Origin: Gammaproteobacteria bacterium UBA5109
GTDB lineage: Bacteria > Pseudomonadota > Gammaproteobacteria > Pseudomonadales > Pseudohongiellaceae
NCBI GenBank assembly: GCA_002414385.1
Contig: DHZH01000008.1
Span: 66,780-130,779 of the forward strand
Reading direction: 5' to 3'
DNA: 64,000 nt
Numbering within the stretch: position 1 is the stretch's first letter; each line of letters opens with the position of its first letter. A program made the translations under genes and the position numbers. Positions 25,105-34,955 of the stretch are shown piece by piece. The notes under the pieces were generated by a model, which saw nothing but the letters and a program-made list of their open reading frames with translations, made no database searches and was not told where the DNA came from.

Positions 25105-28100
25105 ATGACACTTCGAAGCCCGTTACGAATGATCTTTCGTTTCACAGGTGCGTTGGTTCTAATTTTCGCTCTTTTCTCAACATCCTCTTATGCCCAGGAA
25201 CAGCAGGTAATTGGCCGGGTTGTCTCGGCAACCGGTAGTGTTATTGCCCGCGATACTGCTGGTACCGAACGTGAGTTGCAGCGTCGTTCAGATATTTTTG
25301 CCGGCGATACGGTAATAACCGGCCCCAATGGTCTGGCTCAGTTTCGTATGGTGGACTCGGCGCAGATATCCTTTAAATCAGATACCGTTTTTACCTTTGA
25401 AGAATATAACAACGACGGCCCCGGTGGCGCGCCTGACAGTGCCCTGATGAACATGGTTCAGGGTGGTTTTCGCACCATTTCCGGGACGATCGGCGACGAT
25501 GACGCCGATAACTACGAAATTTCCACCCAGTTCGCCAGTATCGGTATTCGCGGTACCACCCATGAAGCGGTGATTGATGGTGGTGCTCTGCTGACCGGTG
25601 TCTATGATGGCGGGACGACGATATCGAATAACCAGGGCGCACTGGATACAGGTGATGATGCCAACTTTGACTACAGCCAGACTCTTCCCGGCCAGCCACC
25701 GCAGGGCTTGCTGCAGCAGCCACAGCAATTGGGTCAGATCAACCTGAACCCCGGACTGAACGGCGATAATGGCGGTGACGATGATGATGCCGACGATAAC
25801 GACGGCAACGATGATGGCGACGGTAATAATGATGACGGCGATGGCAACGATGACGCAAATGCCGATGAAGAGCAGAACAATGATGATGGAAATGGCGATA
25901 ATGCCGGCGATGATGGACAGAACAACGCCAATAATGCTGATGCCGGCAATAACGACGACGAGGATGAAGGTGGCCTGACTGATGCAGATAATGAAGATCC
26001 GGGTGCCCGGGCACTGGGTAATCAGCAGGGTGGCAACCCCGGCGTTGGTAATAACAATGACGGTGATGATCCTGTTCTTGAGCTGACTCAGGAAGATGAC
26101 GCCGATATCAATCCGGTTAACGATGTTCGTGATGAAGATGACTTTGAAGAAACCGGTACCGGCAATATTGCCCGGGGCAACAGTGGTAATAACAACGGCA
26201 ATAACGGAAATAACAATAACAATGGTAACGGCAACACTCCGCAGCCGGAACCTGAGCCGGAACCCGAACCAGATCTTCAACCGGAACCCAGTTTGGCCAT
26301 TGAGCCAAGTGAAGAATTTGCCTTGCTGGCTGGCAATGCAGGCTTCAATACCAGTTTCGAACCGACTTTACTGACAGAGATCACCGGCTCCTATGCCGAT
26401 GTAATTGCCTTTAATGGTGCCGGTGATATCGGCGGTGCAATTTCTGCAACGGCTATTGATGGGGAAAACAGCACCCCGATTACAGCACTATCCATGACCT
26501 TTGATCTGAATTTTTCTGCCAGCATTGGTAATGTCACTGATGGATTACTGACTGTAGTCCTTGGCGATGCCCCGACCCCGATTACCTACAGCGTGAATTT
26601 CACCGGAACCATTGCGGAAAGTATTGCTGACTTTATTATTGCCGCCTCTTCCAGCCGAACTGCCGGAGATGCCGTTACATCGCTTGATCTCGACCTGAGC
26701 ACACTGGAAGGCCTGATGGTTGATGATGGCGAAGTCCCTGCCCTGTTCAGCGAATTCTTCCTGGTTGACTCAGAAGGTCTGGGGGTTGAAGGCCAGACCC
26801 TGGTCGGTATTGCAGCGGAAGTCGAACCCGAGCCAGAACCTGAGCCTGTTGATTTCGGCACAGTCGATCGCCTTGGTTTTACCCTGGGTCGTTTCATTGA
26901 GTCTGAATTTATTTTTGCCGGAAACACTTCTTCCATTGAATCCGGTAGCCCGATCTGGCTGGCTGGCAATGATTTAACAACTCCACGGGTTGTTGATGAA
27001 ACACCACCTTATATCTTTGCCAATGCTTTCGAGGGCTTCATCAGCGCAGAAGACTTTGGTGGCACTGTGGCTCCCCTGTCCTCTTTCACGACCAGCGCAA
27101 ACGGTAATATCGATTATGATATTCAGCTGGGTCTCTGGGGTATTGATCCCGAGAATAGCCCGCTGTTGTTTTTCTCTGACTACAGTGACAATTCTCAGCT
27201 GACGCTGGTCAATAGCGAAATGCTGCTGGTTTCTGCCCCTCCCCTGCCTCTGGCTGATCTCGAAGGCACCGCCCGATTTATGAGTCTGGATGAGGTCATA
27301 ATCGGCGGCTCCAGCACGATTGACAGTAACGGCGGATTATCCGCAGGAACCCTGGGCATTTCAGAATTCATGACCCGCTTTAATGTCGACTTCGGTTCAG
27401 CCTCGCTCACCGAAGGTTATATGACCTTTTGCCTGGCCTTTGTAGGCAGCTGTTCAGAAAGCTCACAGCGCTGGCAGTTCAATTATGAAGGTGATGTCAT
27501 CGACGGCTATGTGGTCGCCATGCCGATAGCAAACAGCGGGACGATTAATAATGAAAGCGCTGATATCAATGGCGATATTCATGGTGTTTTCACCGGCGAT
27601 ACTATTGCTGCCCTGATTGGCGGGTTTAATCTGGTTTCCACTCCCCATTCCGAATCCAGTCTGGACTCCGCCGCTGTTGATGCCATTTTCCTCGCTGAGC
27701 GAGAAGAGCGTTTCAGTTTTGACGAATATGACTCACTGGATCGAACCGCATTCCTGGTGCAGGAAGGCTATGCCCGGATATTACTGGGAGATTCCCGTGC
27801 CACCTCCAGTGGCGGCGGGGATTCTGATATTCCAATTCTGTTTATTGATCGCCGCAGCAGACCCAACCTGGTACTGAGAGATGATGTTGATGCAGTTTCT
27901 GTCAGCCAGATAAACCTGGGACTTTCCCCGGCAGTCAGTGAGGCTTTCGGCGTTAACTGGGAACGCTGGAGTGGCCCGGTATTTGCCTATGATGACAACC
28001 TGGTTGGTGAAAGTGTTCTGGAAAATGCTTCAGGTGATTTCATTCATGACGTAGCCTATTTCTCAACTTTCGAAGTGTCTGACATGACCGAGATTAGCGG

Positions 28101-30300
28101 CCGCTATGAAACGGTACTTGGATACATGGGAGAAGGCGACATGGGCACCGCTATCAGCGGTTTTGACATGAGTTTCGATATCAACTTCTCCAACTCCATG
28201 AACAATATTGAAAACGGCAAGGTCCTGATTGATGTTGGCAGTGGCGAATCATGGCTGGCCTTTTTCGAGGGTAACCTGGTTAATAATATTGTTGAATTCG
28301 ATATCCTTGAAAGCAACCCGTTTGATAACAGCGAGTTATCCGGAATCTATAACGGCAGTCTGGTATTCCAGAATGAAATTGATACCGATGACAGCAATAT
28401 GCAGGGAGCCATTGTTGATGATGGAGAAAGCCCTGCTCTTCTGAGCAGTTTCTATTTCCGGGAAGAAGCGCCTTATCTTAATTCTGAAGTTAGACAGGCC
28501 GTAATGGGTGTCGGTCTGGTCGGTATCACTGACGACCTGCGCTTCAATAATGCAGGGATAGATACTGGCGGCATTTTACAGAGTGACCTGAACAATATTG
28601 GTGTTGCAGTCATTGGCAATCCTTACGATGTAGCCACCAATAATATTGAGGGTGATATCCAGGATTATATTTTCCCGATCTTTGGTTCAGATACTACTTC
28701 AATTTCTGATCGCCCAATTTTCGGACAGTTCACGCCGACGAATGGTAGCAATCCGTATTATCTAAGCCTGGAAAGGGTTTTCGTTAATCAGAACAACAGC
28801 ACTTCATCAGATATTTTTTATTCCAATGTTGGCGGACATAATGTTGACTGGGGATTCTGGGATAGCCCGGGTAGCAGCAACAATGGTCTCTTTGCTTTCA
28901 CTGACCGGCAGGATACCGAAGTCAGCGAGAACAGCTTCAAATTCATGCCCTGGCTGCTGGTTAATGATCCGGTAATCAGTAGTTATAAAGGAACGGCAAC
29001 TTACAGTTATGTCGTTGATGCTATCGGCGCAAATGATACCGATGAAATTGAGAGTTTATTTACAGCTTTTGATGTGAATTTTGACAGTGCCACAGTTGAT
29101 GACGGATTTATAGAAGTTTGTGCAGGTTCAGGCACTGACTGTATTGAAGGTGCGGGGACTGTCTGGTCTGGCACTTTCGATGCAACGATTAGTGGCGGAT
29201 TTCTGAACTCTACATCTGTAAGCGGCACAATTTCCCATGAAGACCCTCCCCCCTTCAGCGGAGAGATTGCCGGAGCATTCACCTCTCCCAATGGAGACGA
29301 CTCTACAGCCCCCTATAACGCTTTTGCTGGCGGTCTTAACTTTGTTAACGGCTACGATAACAGTGAATATTTGAGTGGATTATTCCTGGTTGAGCGAGAA
29401 GCTCGACTGAATGCGGCACAAATCCAGGAAATGAATCATCATGTCGCGATGCTTCTGGAAGGATCATACATTGACGAATCCAATAATCTGGTTCCCGGAT
29501 CAATTTCATTTGGTCGTGCTTCCCACCCTCTGGTGGATGGAGTAAGCAGTAGCATGACATCACCAAACATTGGCGTGAATGACAGGGGATCCCAGGTTTT
29601 TGGTTCAGTAGATATGAGCCAGCCTTTTGATGAGGTGCTTACAGGTACTTCTGAAATATCTGCAGTCAGCAACAACTATGTTGATGATATTGTAGTCAGC
29701 GCCGGGGGATTTGAAGTCGACTGGGGATACTGGAACTCATCAAACATGAGCGTTTTGCATAACCAGTTTGATGAAACGCAGACAATGACTCCAGATGCCG
29801 AGCACTTCTGGGCAAACATCATCCCCTCTGATGCGATGGAAATCGCAGACCGAACCGGTTCTTACACTTATTATGATACATATAACTTTGTCGGCACCAG
29901 TTCAAATGGTGTACTCGAACATATGTCCATGTATTTTGATGTGAATTTCCAGGATGCAACACCAATCGGCACCGGTTATCTTGAAGCTGGAGATGGTGAA
30001 CTTTACTGGGACGTTGATATTACTGGCGGAACTATTGATGGTTCCTTTGTAAAATTCACTACAGACCTGGGCAACCTCAGCAACTGGGATGCTGCTGTAA
30101 TTACCCCCTGCTCTGGGTGCGTAGTCGCTGACATACAGGGTGTTTTCACCGGTACCGAGACCTACGACATGTCTAACAACCCGCTTGAAGCTGGTGGATT
30201 CGCTGCAGGATTCCTGTTGAATAACTCACTTGATCCCAACAACAGTATCGAGTTTATACAGGGCTTTGGAACGCTTGAGTCTGGTTCCGCTGAATTTTAA
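25105..30300 (+). CDS. Giant secreted FecR-domain repeat protein, paralogue (1731 aa)
   Basis: Paralogue of the preceding gene; function unknown. Signal peptide 1-30 (ends SSYA, then QEQQ). FecR domain about 34-200 is very similar to the first copy. The Asp/Asn/Gly-rich linker spans 217-378 and is longer, with DxDGxD-type spacing; it is followed by a PEPEPEPEP tract at 380-395. It has an extra barrel-like module (about 400-570) and a second Pro-Glu tract before the modules shared with the first protein: GFTLGRF..., FGVNWERWSGP..., and the end NHHVAMLLEG to GFAAGFLLNN. The region about 1180-1440 differs most. CSGC at 1669-1672 matches the CSNC of the first copy. No sigma-54-like site precedes it; only 149 bp separate the genes, so co-transcription is possible. 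Confidence 0.8.
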   Translation: MTLRSPLRMIFRFTGALVLIFALFSTSSYAQEQQVIGRVVSATGSVIARDTAGTERELQRRSDIFAGDTVITGPNGLAQFRMVDSAQISFKSDTVFTFEEYNNDGPGGAPDSALMNMVQGGFRTISGTIGDDDADNYEISTQFASIGIRGTTHEAVIDGGALLTGVYDGGTTISNNQGALDTGDDANFDYSQTLPGQPPQGLLQQPQQLGQINLNPGLNGDNGGDDDDADDNDGNDDGDGNNDDGDGNDDANADEEQNNDDGNGDNAGDDGQNNANNADAGNNDDEDEGGLTDADNEDPGARALGNQQGGNPGVGNNNDGDDPVLELTQEDDADINPVNDVRDEDDFEETGTGNIARGNSGNNNGNNGNNNNNGNGNTPQPEPEPEPEPDLQPEPSLAIEPSEEFALLAGNAGFNTSFEPTLLTEITGSYADVIAFNGAGDIGGAISATAIDGENSTPITALSMTFDLNFSASIGNVTDGLLTVVLGDAPTPITYSVNFTGTIAESIADFIIAASSSRTAGDAVTSLDLDLSTLEGLMVDDGEVPALFSEFFLVDSEGLGVEGQTLVGIAAEVEPEPEPEPVDFGTVDRLGFTLGRFIESEFIFAGNTSSIESGSPIWLAGNDLTTPRVVDETPPYIFANAFEGFISAEDFGGTVAPLSSFTTSANGNIDYDIQLGLWGIDPENSPLLFFSDYSDNSQLTLVNSEMLLVSAPPLPLADLEGTARFMSLDEVIIGGSSTIDSNGGLSAGTLGISEFMTRFNVDFGSASLTEGYMTFCLAFVGSCSESSQRWQFNYEGDVIDGYVVAMPIANSGTINNESADINGDIHGVFTGDTIAALIGGFNLVSTPHSESSLDSAAVDAIFLAEREERFSFDEYDSLDRTAFLVQEGYARILLGDSRATSSGGGDSDIPILFIDRRSRPNLVLRDDVDAVSVSQINLGLSPAVSEAFGVNWERWSGPVFAYDDNLVGESVLENASGDFIHDVAYFSTFEVSDMTEISGRYETVLGYMGEGDMGTAISGFDMSFDINFSNSMNNIENGKVLIDVGSGESWLAFFEGNLVNNIVEFDILESNPFDNSELSGIYNGSLVFQNEIDTDDSNMQGAIVDDGESPALLSSFYFREEAPYLNSEVRQAVMGVGLVGITDDLRFNNAGIDTGGILQSDLNNIGVAVIGNPYDVATNNIEGDIQDYIFPIFGSDTTSISDRPIFGQFTPTNGSNPYYLSLERVFVNQNNSTSSDIFYSNVGGHNVDWGFWDSPGSSNNGLFAFTDRQDTEVSENSFKFMPWLLVNDPVISSYKGTATYSYVVDAIGANDTDEIESLFTAFDVNFDSATVDDGFIEVCAGSGTDCIEGAGTVWSGTFDATISGGFLNSTSVSGTISHEDPPPFSGEIAGAFTSPNGDDSTAPYNAFAGGLNFVNGYDNSEYLSGLFLVEREARLNAAQIQEMNHHVAMLLEGSYIDESNNLVPGSISFGRASHPLVDGVSSSMTSPNIGVNDRGSQVFGSVDMSQPFDEVLTGTSEISAVSNNYVDDIVVSAGGFEVDWGYWNSSNMSVLHNQFDETQTMTPDAEHFWANIIPSDAMEIADRTGSYTYYDTYNFVGTSSNGVLEHMSMYFDVNFQDATPIGTGYLEAGDGELYWDVDITGGTIDGSFVKFTTDLGNLSNWDAAVITPCSGCVVADIQGVFTGTETYDMSNNPLEAGGFAAGFLLNNSLDPNNSIEFIQGFGTLESGSAEF

Positions 30301-30317
30301 TAAGAGTTTATGAAAAT

Positions 30318-30394
30318 TGGTCGGAGTGGCGGGATTTGAACCCACGACCACCACACCCCCAGTGTGGTGCGCTACCAGGCTGCGCTACACTCCG
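30318..30394 (-). tRNA. tRNA-Pro (anticodon GGG)
   Basis: A 77-nt cloverleaf on the minus strand: acceptor CGGAGTG pairs with CACTCCG, the anticodon stem CCACA/TGTGG encloses the loop CTGGGGG giving anticodon GGG, the T-loop is GTTCAAAT, and CCA is encoded (30318-30320). It lies 16 bp after the merR stop, so it may be co-transcribed from the ihfA operon. Confidence 0.95.
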
Positions 30395-30409
30395 ATTTGG
30401 AAAGGATAA

Positions 30410-30769
30410 CTAAGAAGACAGATGGGTTAAAGCTTCTTCGACTTCTTCGATCAGTTCCCTGATCACCTGCTGATTCATTGCTGGTGCGACTTCCGGGACA
30501 TCATTACCGGCCATGCGCTGGCGGGCACCGCCAATGGTAAAGCCCTGGTCATACAGAAGTGAACGGATCTGACGGATCAGGATAACATCCTGACGCTGGT
30601 AATAACGGCGGTTACCACGACGTTTTACCGGTTTGAGCTGGGTAAATTCCTGCTCCCAGTAACGCAGCACATGCGGTTTTACCTCGCAAAGCTCACTCAC
30701 TTCACCAATGGTGAAGTAACGCTTTGCCGGAATCTCGGGTAATTCGGCGTTATGACTCGGTTCCAGCAT
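30410..30769 (-). CDS. MerR-family transcriptional regulator downstream of ihfA
   Basis: A 119-aa DNA-binding protein with a MerR winged helix-turn-helix (YFTIGEVSELCEVKPHVLRYWEQEF, residues about 18-42; RRGNRRYYQRQDV wing). A short helical tail follows without the metal-binding cysteines of MerR itself. Regulators of this type sit directly after ihfA in Pseudomonas and many relatives; the target is not known to me. Its start overlaps the ihfA 3' end by 20 bp, so the two are translationally linked. Confidence 0.87.
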   Translation of the reverse strand: MLEPSHNAELPEIPAKRYFTIGEVSELCEVKPHVLRYWEQEFTQLKPVKRRGNRRYYQRQDVILIRQIRSLLYDQGFTIGGARQRMAGNDVPEVAPAMNQQVIRELIEEVEEALTHLSS

Positions 30770-31058
30770 AAGTCTCTACCCTTGATTTGAGTTTCTGGCC
30801 GGGTCGGAAAGTCACGACACGACGCGCCTGAATTGGAATTTCTTCGCCGGTTTTCGGGTTACGCCCTGGACGCTCTCGCTTGTCCCGTAAATCAAAGTTA
30901 CCGAAGCCGGATAGTTTCACCTGCTCATTACTTTCCAGGGAGAGTTTAATTTCCTCGAAAAACTGCTCGACGAGCTCTTTGGCTTCACGCTTGTTCAGGC
31001 CCATTTCGTCAAAGAGACGCTCGGCCATTTCAGCTTTAGTCAGTGCTCCACTACCCAT
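30750..31058 (-). CDS. ihfA: Integration host factor subunit alpha
   Basis: Sequence-specific DNA-bending protein acting as a heterodimer with IhfB (46348-46647). From the ATG at 31058 the protein is 102 aa, starting MGSGALTKAEMAERLFDE, with the DNA-intercalating arm GRNPKTGEEIPIQARRVVTFRPG. The frame is open 21 codons upstream, but homologues start here and a purine-rich AAGAAGGCG ribosome site precedes it. Order pheS-pheT-ihfA-merR is conserved. IHF commonly assists sigma-54 promoters, relevant to the site at 20408. Confidence 0.95.
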   Translation of the reverse strand: MGSGALTKAEMAERLFDEMGLNKREAKELVEQFFEEIKLSLESNEQVKLSGFGNFDLRDKRERPGRNPKTGEEIPIQARRVVTFRPGQKLKSRVETYAGTES

Positions 31059-31145
31059 TTTCTTCGCCTTCTTCTTAAAACCTAAACCAGTATCAGGCCG
31101 TTTTATTACCTGGGTAGGCAATTATGGCCCAAGTATTTTCTAAAA

Positions 31146-33518
31146 TCACCTTAATTCGGCATTAAATTGTGCTTCTAGAGCCTTGATACAGCTATTAATT
31201 ATGCCATTTATCTCGTCATCGTTAAGAGTGCGTGAAGGGTGCTGAAAGGTCAAGCCTATGGCAAGACTCTTTTTGCCTTTTTCCAGTTTTTCTCCCTGAT
31301 AGACGTCAAACAGGACAATATTCTCCAGAAATTCACCGCCCTGCTCCTGTAAAACCCCCTCAAGCTCACTGAATACGAGGCTTTCATCGACCATTATGGC
31401 AAGATCCCGGCGTACGGAGGGGTAACGTGAAAGAGCTGTAACACGCGGTGTTACGCTGGCATTAATGCCTGCCAGTGCCAGTTCAAACAAGAATACCTTG
31501 CCGGGGATATCCAGGTCATGCTGAATTTGCGGTTTCAGGGCGCCGATCCAGCCTACAGGCTGCTGCATACGCAGGATTCGTGCACTCTGCCCAGGCTGCA
31601 GAGCCGGATGTTCGGCAACTGCAAAACTGAATTCTCCGCGGGCATTTCCCAGCCCCAGAATGCTTTCCACATCACCTTTCATGTCATAAAAGTCACTGTT
31701 TCTGGTTGATGCCCCCCACTGCTCAGGGTTTTCGCTCCCCCATAACAGACCTCCAAGCATGACCTGCTGCCGGGTTTCCCCATTTTCATTGGAGAAAACC
31801 ATGCCAGATTCAAAGACTTGCACACGATTCTGCTGCCGGTTCTGATTATGTTTTAGAGTTTGTAGCAGACCGGTCCAGAGATTACGGCGCATCACCGCCA
31901 TATCACTGGAAATCGGGTTGGCAAGGGCGATAGCTGCTCCTGCGCCCTCTGCAAGCCGTTTTTCCAGCTCAGGTTCTACAAAGCTATAGTTGATAACTTC
32001 CTGATAACCAAGAGAATTCAAGCGGCTTCGTATTTTTCTCAGTGACACAGTGGTCTCTGTGGCAGGCTTGAGTGCGCCGGCACCACTGATAGGGGCCAGT
32101 GGAATATTATCGTAGCCGTAGATGCGCGCCAGTTCCTCGATCAGGTCTGCCTCCAGGGCAATATCAAAGCGCCAGGAAGGTATCCTGAAACGCCAGCTGT
32201 CGGCACCTTTTTCCAGCAGCTCCAATCCCAGGCCGGTCAACATGGTTTCGATATCCCCGACTGCAACTTCGACACCCAGTATTTTACTGACTCTTTCTGC
32301 TCGCAGGCTCACTTCAGGGGCTTCAGGCAAATTTTCCTCGGCTTTGATAACAGGTCCGGCTTCACCACCGAGGATTTCAAGCATTAACTGGGTAGCACGC
32401 TCAATGGCTTTTTCAGCCAGGGCATAATCCACCCCCCGTTCAAAGCGATGTGAAGCATCGGTATGCATGCCGTACTGGCGGGCTTTGCCGGCAATCGCCA
32501 GGGGATTGAAAAAGGCGCTTTCCAGAAACAGGTTTTGCGTCTGTGAAGTGACGCCGCTATGTTCGCCACCCATCACCCCGGCCATGGCAAGGGCTTTTTC
32601 ATGATCAGCGATAACCAGTGTATCTGCACTCAGTTCTACTTCCCTGCCATCGAGCAATACCAGTTTTTCATTCCTGGCTGCGCGCCTGACCTGAATGCCT
32701 CCCTGCAATACGTCCAGATCAAAAGCGTGCATCGGCTGCCCAAGCTCCAGCATTACATAGTTAGTCACATCGACTGCCGGTTCGATACTGCGAATACCAC
32801 TGCGGCGTAATTTTTCCTGCATCCACAAGGGGGTGCTGGCATTGATATTCACATTACGAATCACCCGGCCCAGATAACGCGGGCAGTCTTCAGGACTGTG
32901 CAATTCCACCGGAAAGGTTTCGTCGATGCTGGCCTTTACTGAAGTAAAGTCAGGGCCATTCAAGGCAGAATTATTCAGCACACTGACTTCCCGTGCCAGA
33001 CCGGCAATGCTCAGGCAGTCACCGCGATTGGGGGTCAGATCAACTTCGATCAGTGTGTCATCAAGTTGCAGATAATCTCTGAAATCTTCGCCAATTGGAG
33101 CGTCGTCGGCCAGCACCATGATACCGTCGGACTTTTCAGCCAGCCCCAGTTCCTCGGCAGCACAGAGCATGCCGTTTGATTCCACGCCACGCAGTTTGGC
33201 TTTTTTGATGCTAAAGTCTTCAGCCAGAATGGCACCGACTTTGGCGAAAGGCACTTTCAGTCCGGCAGCAACATTCGGGGCACCACAAACCACCTGAAAA
33301 GTTTCTTTGCCGTCACTAACCTGGCAAACACTTAATTTATCCGCATCCGGATGTTTTTCGACACTTTGTACTTCGGCGACTACGACACCGGAAAAGCTAT
33401 TGGCAGCAGCTTCTGTGCCATCCACTTCCAGACCTGCCATAGTCAACTGGTGGACCAGTTTGTCCGTTGCTATGTCTGGATTGACCCATTCGCGTAACCA
33501 GTTTTCGCTGAATTTCAC
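31146..33518 (-). CDS. pheT: Phenylalanyl-tRNA synthetase beta subunit
   Basis: Beta chain of the alpha2-beta2 synthetase charging tRNA-Phe. The 790-aa length is standard. An EMAP-like tRNA-binding domain (residues about 40-150), the B3/B4 editing region with HAFDLD and the HRFERGVDYAL stretch, the B5 domain, and a C-terminal anticodon-binding FDX-ACB domain (SRYPSVRRDLAIMVDES onward) are all recognisable. It begins 12 bp after pheS. Confidence 0.97.
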   Translation of the reverse strand: MKFSENWLREWVNPDIATDKLVHQLTMAGLEVDGTEAAANSFSGVVVAEVQSVEKHPDADKLSVCQVSDGKETFQVVCGAPNVAAGLKVPFAKVGAILAEDFSIKKAKLRGVESNGMLCAAEELGLAEKSDGIMVLADDAPIGEDFRDYLQLDDTLIEVDLTPNRGDCLSIAGLAREVSVLNNSALNGPDFTSVKASIDETFPVELHSPEDCPRYLGRVIRNVNINASTPLWMQEKLRRSGIRSIEPAVDVTNYVMLELGQPMHAFDLDVLQGGIQVRRAARNEKLVLLDGREVELSADTLVIADHEKALAMAGVMGGEHSGVTSQTQNLFLESAFFNPLAIAGKARQYGMHTDASHRFERGVDYALAEKAIERATQLMLEILGGEAGPVIKAEENLPEAPEVSLRAERVSKILGVEVAVGDIETMLTGLGLELLEKGADSWRFRIPSWRFDIALEADLIEELARIYGYDNIPLAPISGAGALKPATETTVSLRKIRSRLNSLGYQEVINYSFVEPELEKRLAEGAGAAIALANPISSDMAVMRRNLWTGLLQTLKHNQNRQQNRVQVFESGMVFSNENGETRQQVMLGGLLWGSENPEQWGASTRNSDFYDMKGDVESILGLGNARGEFSFAVAEHPALQPGQSARILRMQQPVGWIGALKPQIQHDLDIPGKVFLFELALAGINASVTPRVTALSRYPSVRRDLAIMVDESLVFSELEGVLQEQGGEFLENIVLFDVYQGEKLEKGKKSLAIGLTFQHPSRTLNDDEINGIINSCIKALEAQFNAELR

Positions 33519-33530
33519 TTTCTATGTCTC

Positions 33531-34547
33531 CTACGAGAATTGCTGCAGGAAACGCAGATCATTTTCAAACATGAGACGTAGATCTTTTATCTCATAACGC
33601 AACATGGCAAGCCGATCGACCCCCATACCAAAAGCATAACCTGTGTATTTTTCAGCATCGACATTGGAAAATTCCAGCACCTTAGGATGAATCATGCCGC
33701 AGCCACCAACTTCGAGCCAGCCACTGTGACTGCAAACACGACAGCCTTCACCCTGGCAGCTTACACACTGCACATCAACTTCAGCTGAAGGTTCTGTAAA
33801 CGGGAAATAAGAGGGCCGGAATCTTGCCTGCAGATCGGCTTCGAAAAAGGCGCTAAGAAAATTCTGTACCAGCCCTTTCAGATCGGCAAAGCTGACATTC
33901 TCGTCCACCAGCACGCCTTCCACCTGATGGAACATCGGGGTATGCGTCAGATCGGAGTCACAGCGGTACACCCGGCCAGGGCAGATAAAACGAAACGGCG
34001 GCTCACTGTTTTCCATGGTACGCACCTGCACATTGGAGGTATGGGTACGCAGTAAGGTGCCATCGCCAAAATAAAAAGTATCGTGCATGGCACGGGCAGG
34101 ATGATGTTCGGGAATATTCAGGGCTTCGAAATTATGAAACTCATCTTCTATTTCGGGCCCTTCCACAGTAACGAAGCCGGCTGCGGAAAAAATATCTTCA
34201 ATGCGATCAATGGTCCGGGTTACAGGATGCAGTGCACCGGCCTGACGACGCCTGCCGGGTAGTGAAATATCAATGGCCTCACGCTGTAACTGGGCACTGG
34301 TTGCCGCCTGCTCAAGACTGAGCTTGCGGGCATTGATTGCTTCCTGGACTTCCTGCTTGGCCTGATTAATGGCGGCACCGGCTTTGGGCCGGTCTTCAGC
34401 TGGGAGTTTGCCCAGCGATTTGAGCTGTTCAGTCAGGCTGCCTTTTTTACCCAGGTACTGCACCCGCAGGCTATCCAGCTCAGTAATATCCTGAGCCTCA
34501 GTGATTGCCTGCAGGGCTGTGCTTGTCAGCGATTCCAGATTTTCCAT
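33531..34547 (-). CDS. pheS: Phenylalanyl-tRNA synthetase alpha subunit
   Basis: Catalytic chain of the same enzyme. From the ATG at 34547 it is 338 aa, starting MENLESLTSTALQAI with the coiled-coil arm (1-90). The class II motifs follow: motif 2 with FRFICPGRVYRCDSDLTHTPMFHQVEG and motif 3 with GYAFGMGVDRLAMLRYEI. The open frame continues 44 codons upstream across the rplT end, but those residues are not part of PheS. Confidence 0.97.
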   Translation of the reverse strand: MENLESLTSTALQAITEAQDITELDSLRVQYLGKKGSLTEQLKSLGKLPAEDRPKAGAAINQAKQEVQEAINARKLSLEQAATSAQLQREAIDISLPGRRRQAGALHPVTRTIDRIEDIFSAAGFVTVEGPEIEDEFHNFEALNIPEHHPARAMHDTFYFGDGTLLRTHTSNVQVRTMENSEPPFRFICPGRVYRCDSDLTHTPMFHQVEGVLVDENVSFADLKGLVQNFLSAFFEADLQARFRPSYFPFTEPSAEVDVQCVSCQGEGCRVCSHSGWLEVGGCGMIHPKVLEFSNVDAEKYTGYAFGMGVDRLAMLRYEIKDLRLMFENDLRFLQQFS

Positions 34548-34584
34548 CTTGGTCCTGGCTTGGTCCTGTCTGGCCTGGAAATGA

Positions 34585-34941
34585 TCAGGCGAGTGCTGCT
34601 TTAGCCTCTTCCGCGATAGCCGCAAATGCGGGCTTATCATTAACTGCCAGATCAGCAAGTACTCGACGGTCAACTTCAATACCGGCTTTCTTCAGCCCGG
34701 CCATCAGACGGCTGTACGAAATATCATTGACTCGTGCCTGGGCGTTGATGCGGGTAATCCACAAGGAACGGAAAACACGTTTTTTCTGTTTACGGTCACG
34801 ATAGGCATACTGGCCGGCTTTGATCACCGATTGTTTGGCAACACGAAACACCCGACTCCGGGCGCCGTAATAACCTTTAGCCTGTTTTAAAACTTTTTTA
34901 TGTTTACGGCGTGCAACTACGCCACGTTTTACTCTAGCCAT
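34585..34941 (-). CDS. rplT: 50S ribosomal protein L20
   Basis: 118-aa 23S rRNA-binding protein, essential early in 50S assembly. It begins MARVKRGVVARRKHKKVLKQAKGYYG, typical of L20, with globular end VNDISYSRLMAGLKKAGIEVDRRVLADLA. In E. coli it represses rpmI-rplT translation by binding the leader; this gene lies in the same infC-rpmI-rplT order, 14 bp after rpmI. Confidence 0.98.
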   Translation of the reverse strand: MARVKRGVVARRKHKKVLKQAKGYYGARSRVFRVAKQSVIKAGQYAYRDRKQKKRVFRSLWITRINAQARVNDISYSRLMAGLKKAGIEVDRRVLADLAVNDKPAFAAIAEEAKAALA

Positions 34942-34955
34942 GATTCTCCTCCGAC

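Noticed and set aside
25378..26280. 300-aa Ile/Val-rich open frame on the minus strand
   Set aside because: It is the antisense of the Asp/Asn-rich linker of the second giant (GAT/AAC read backwards gives Ile/Val); no independent coding signal.
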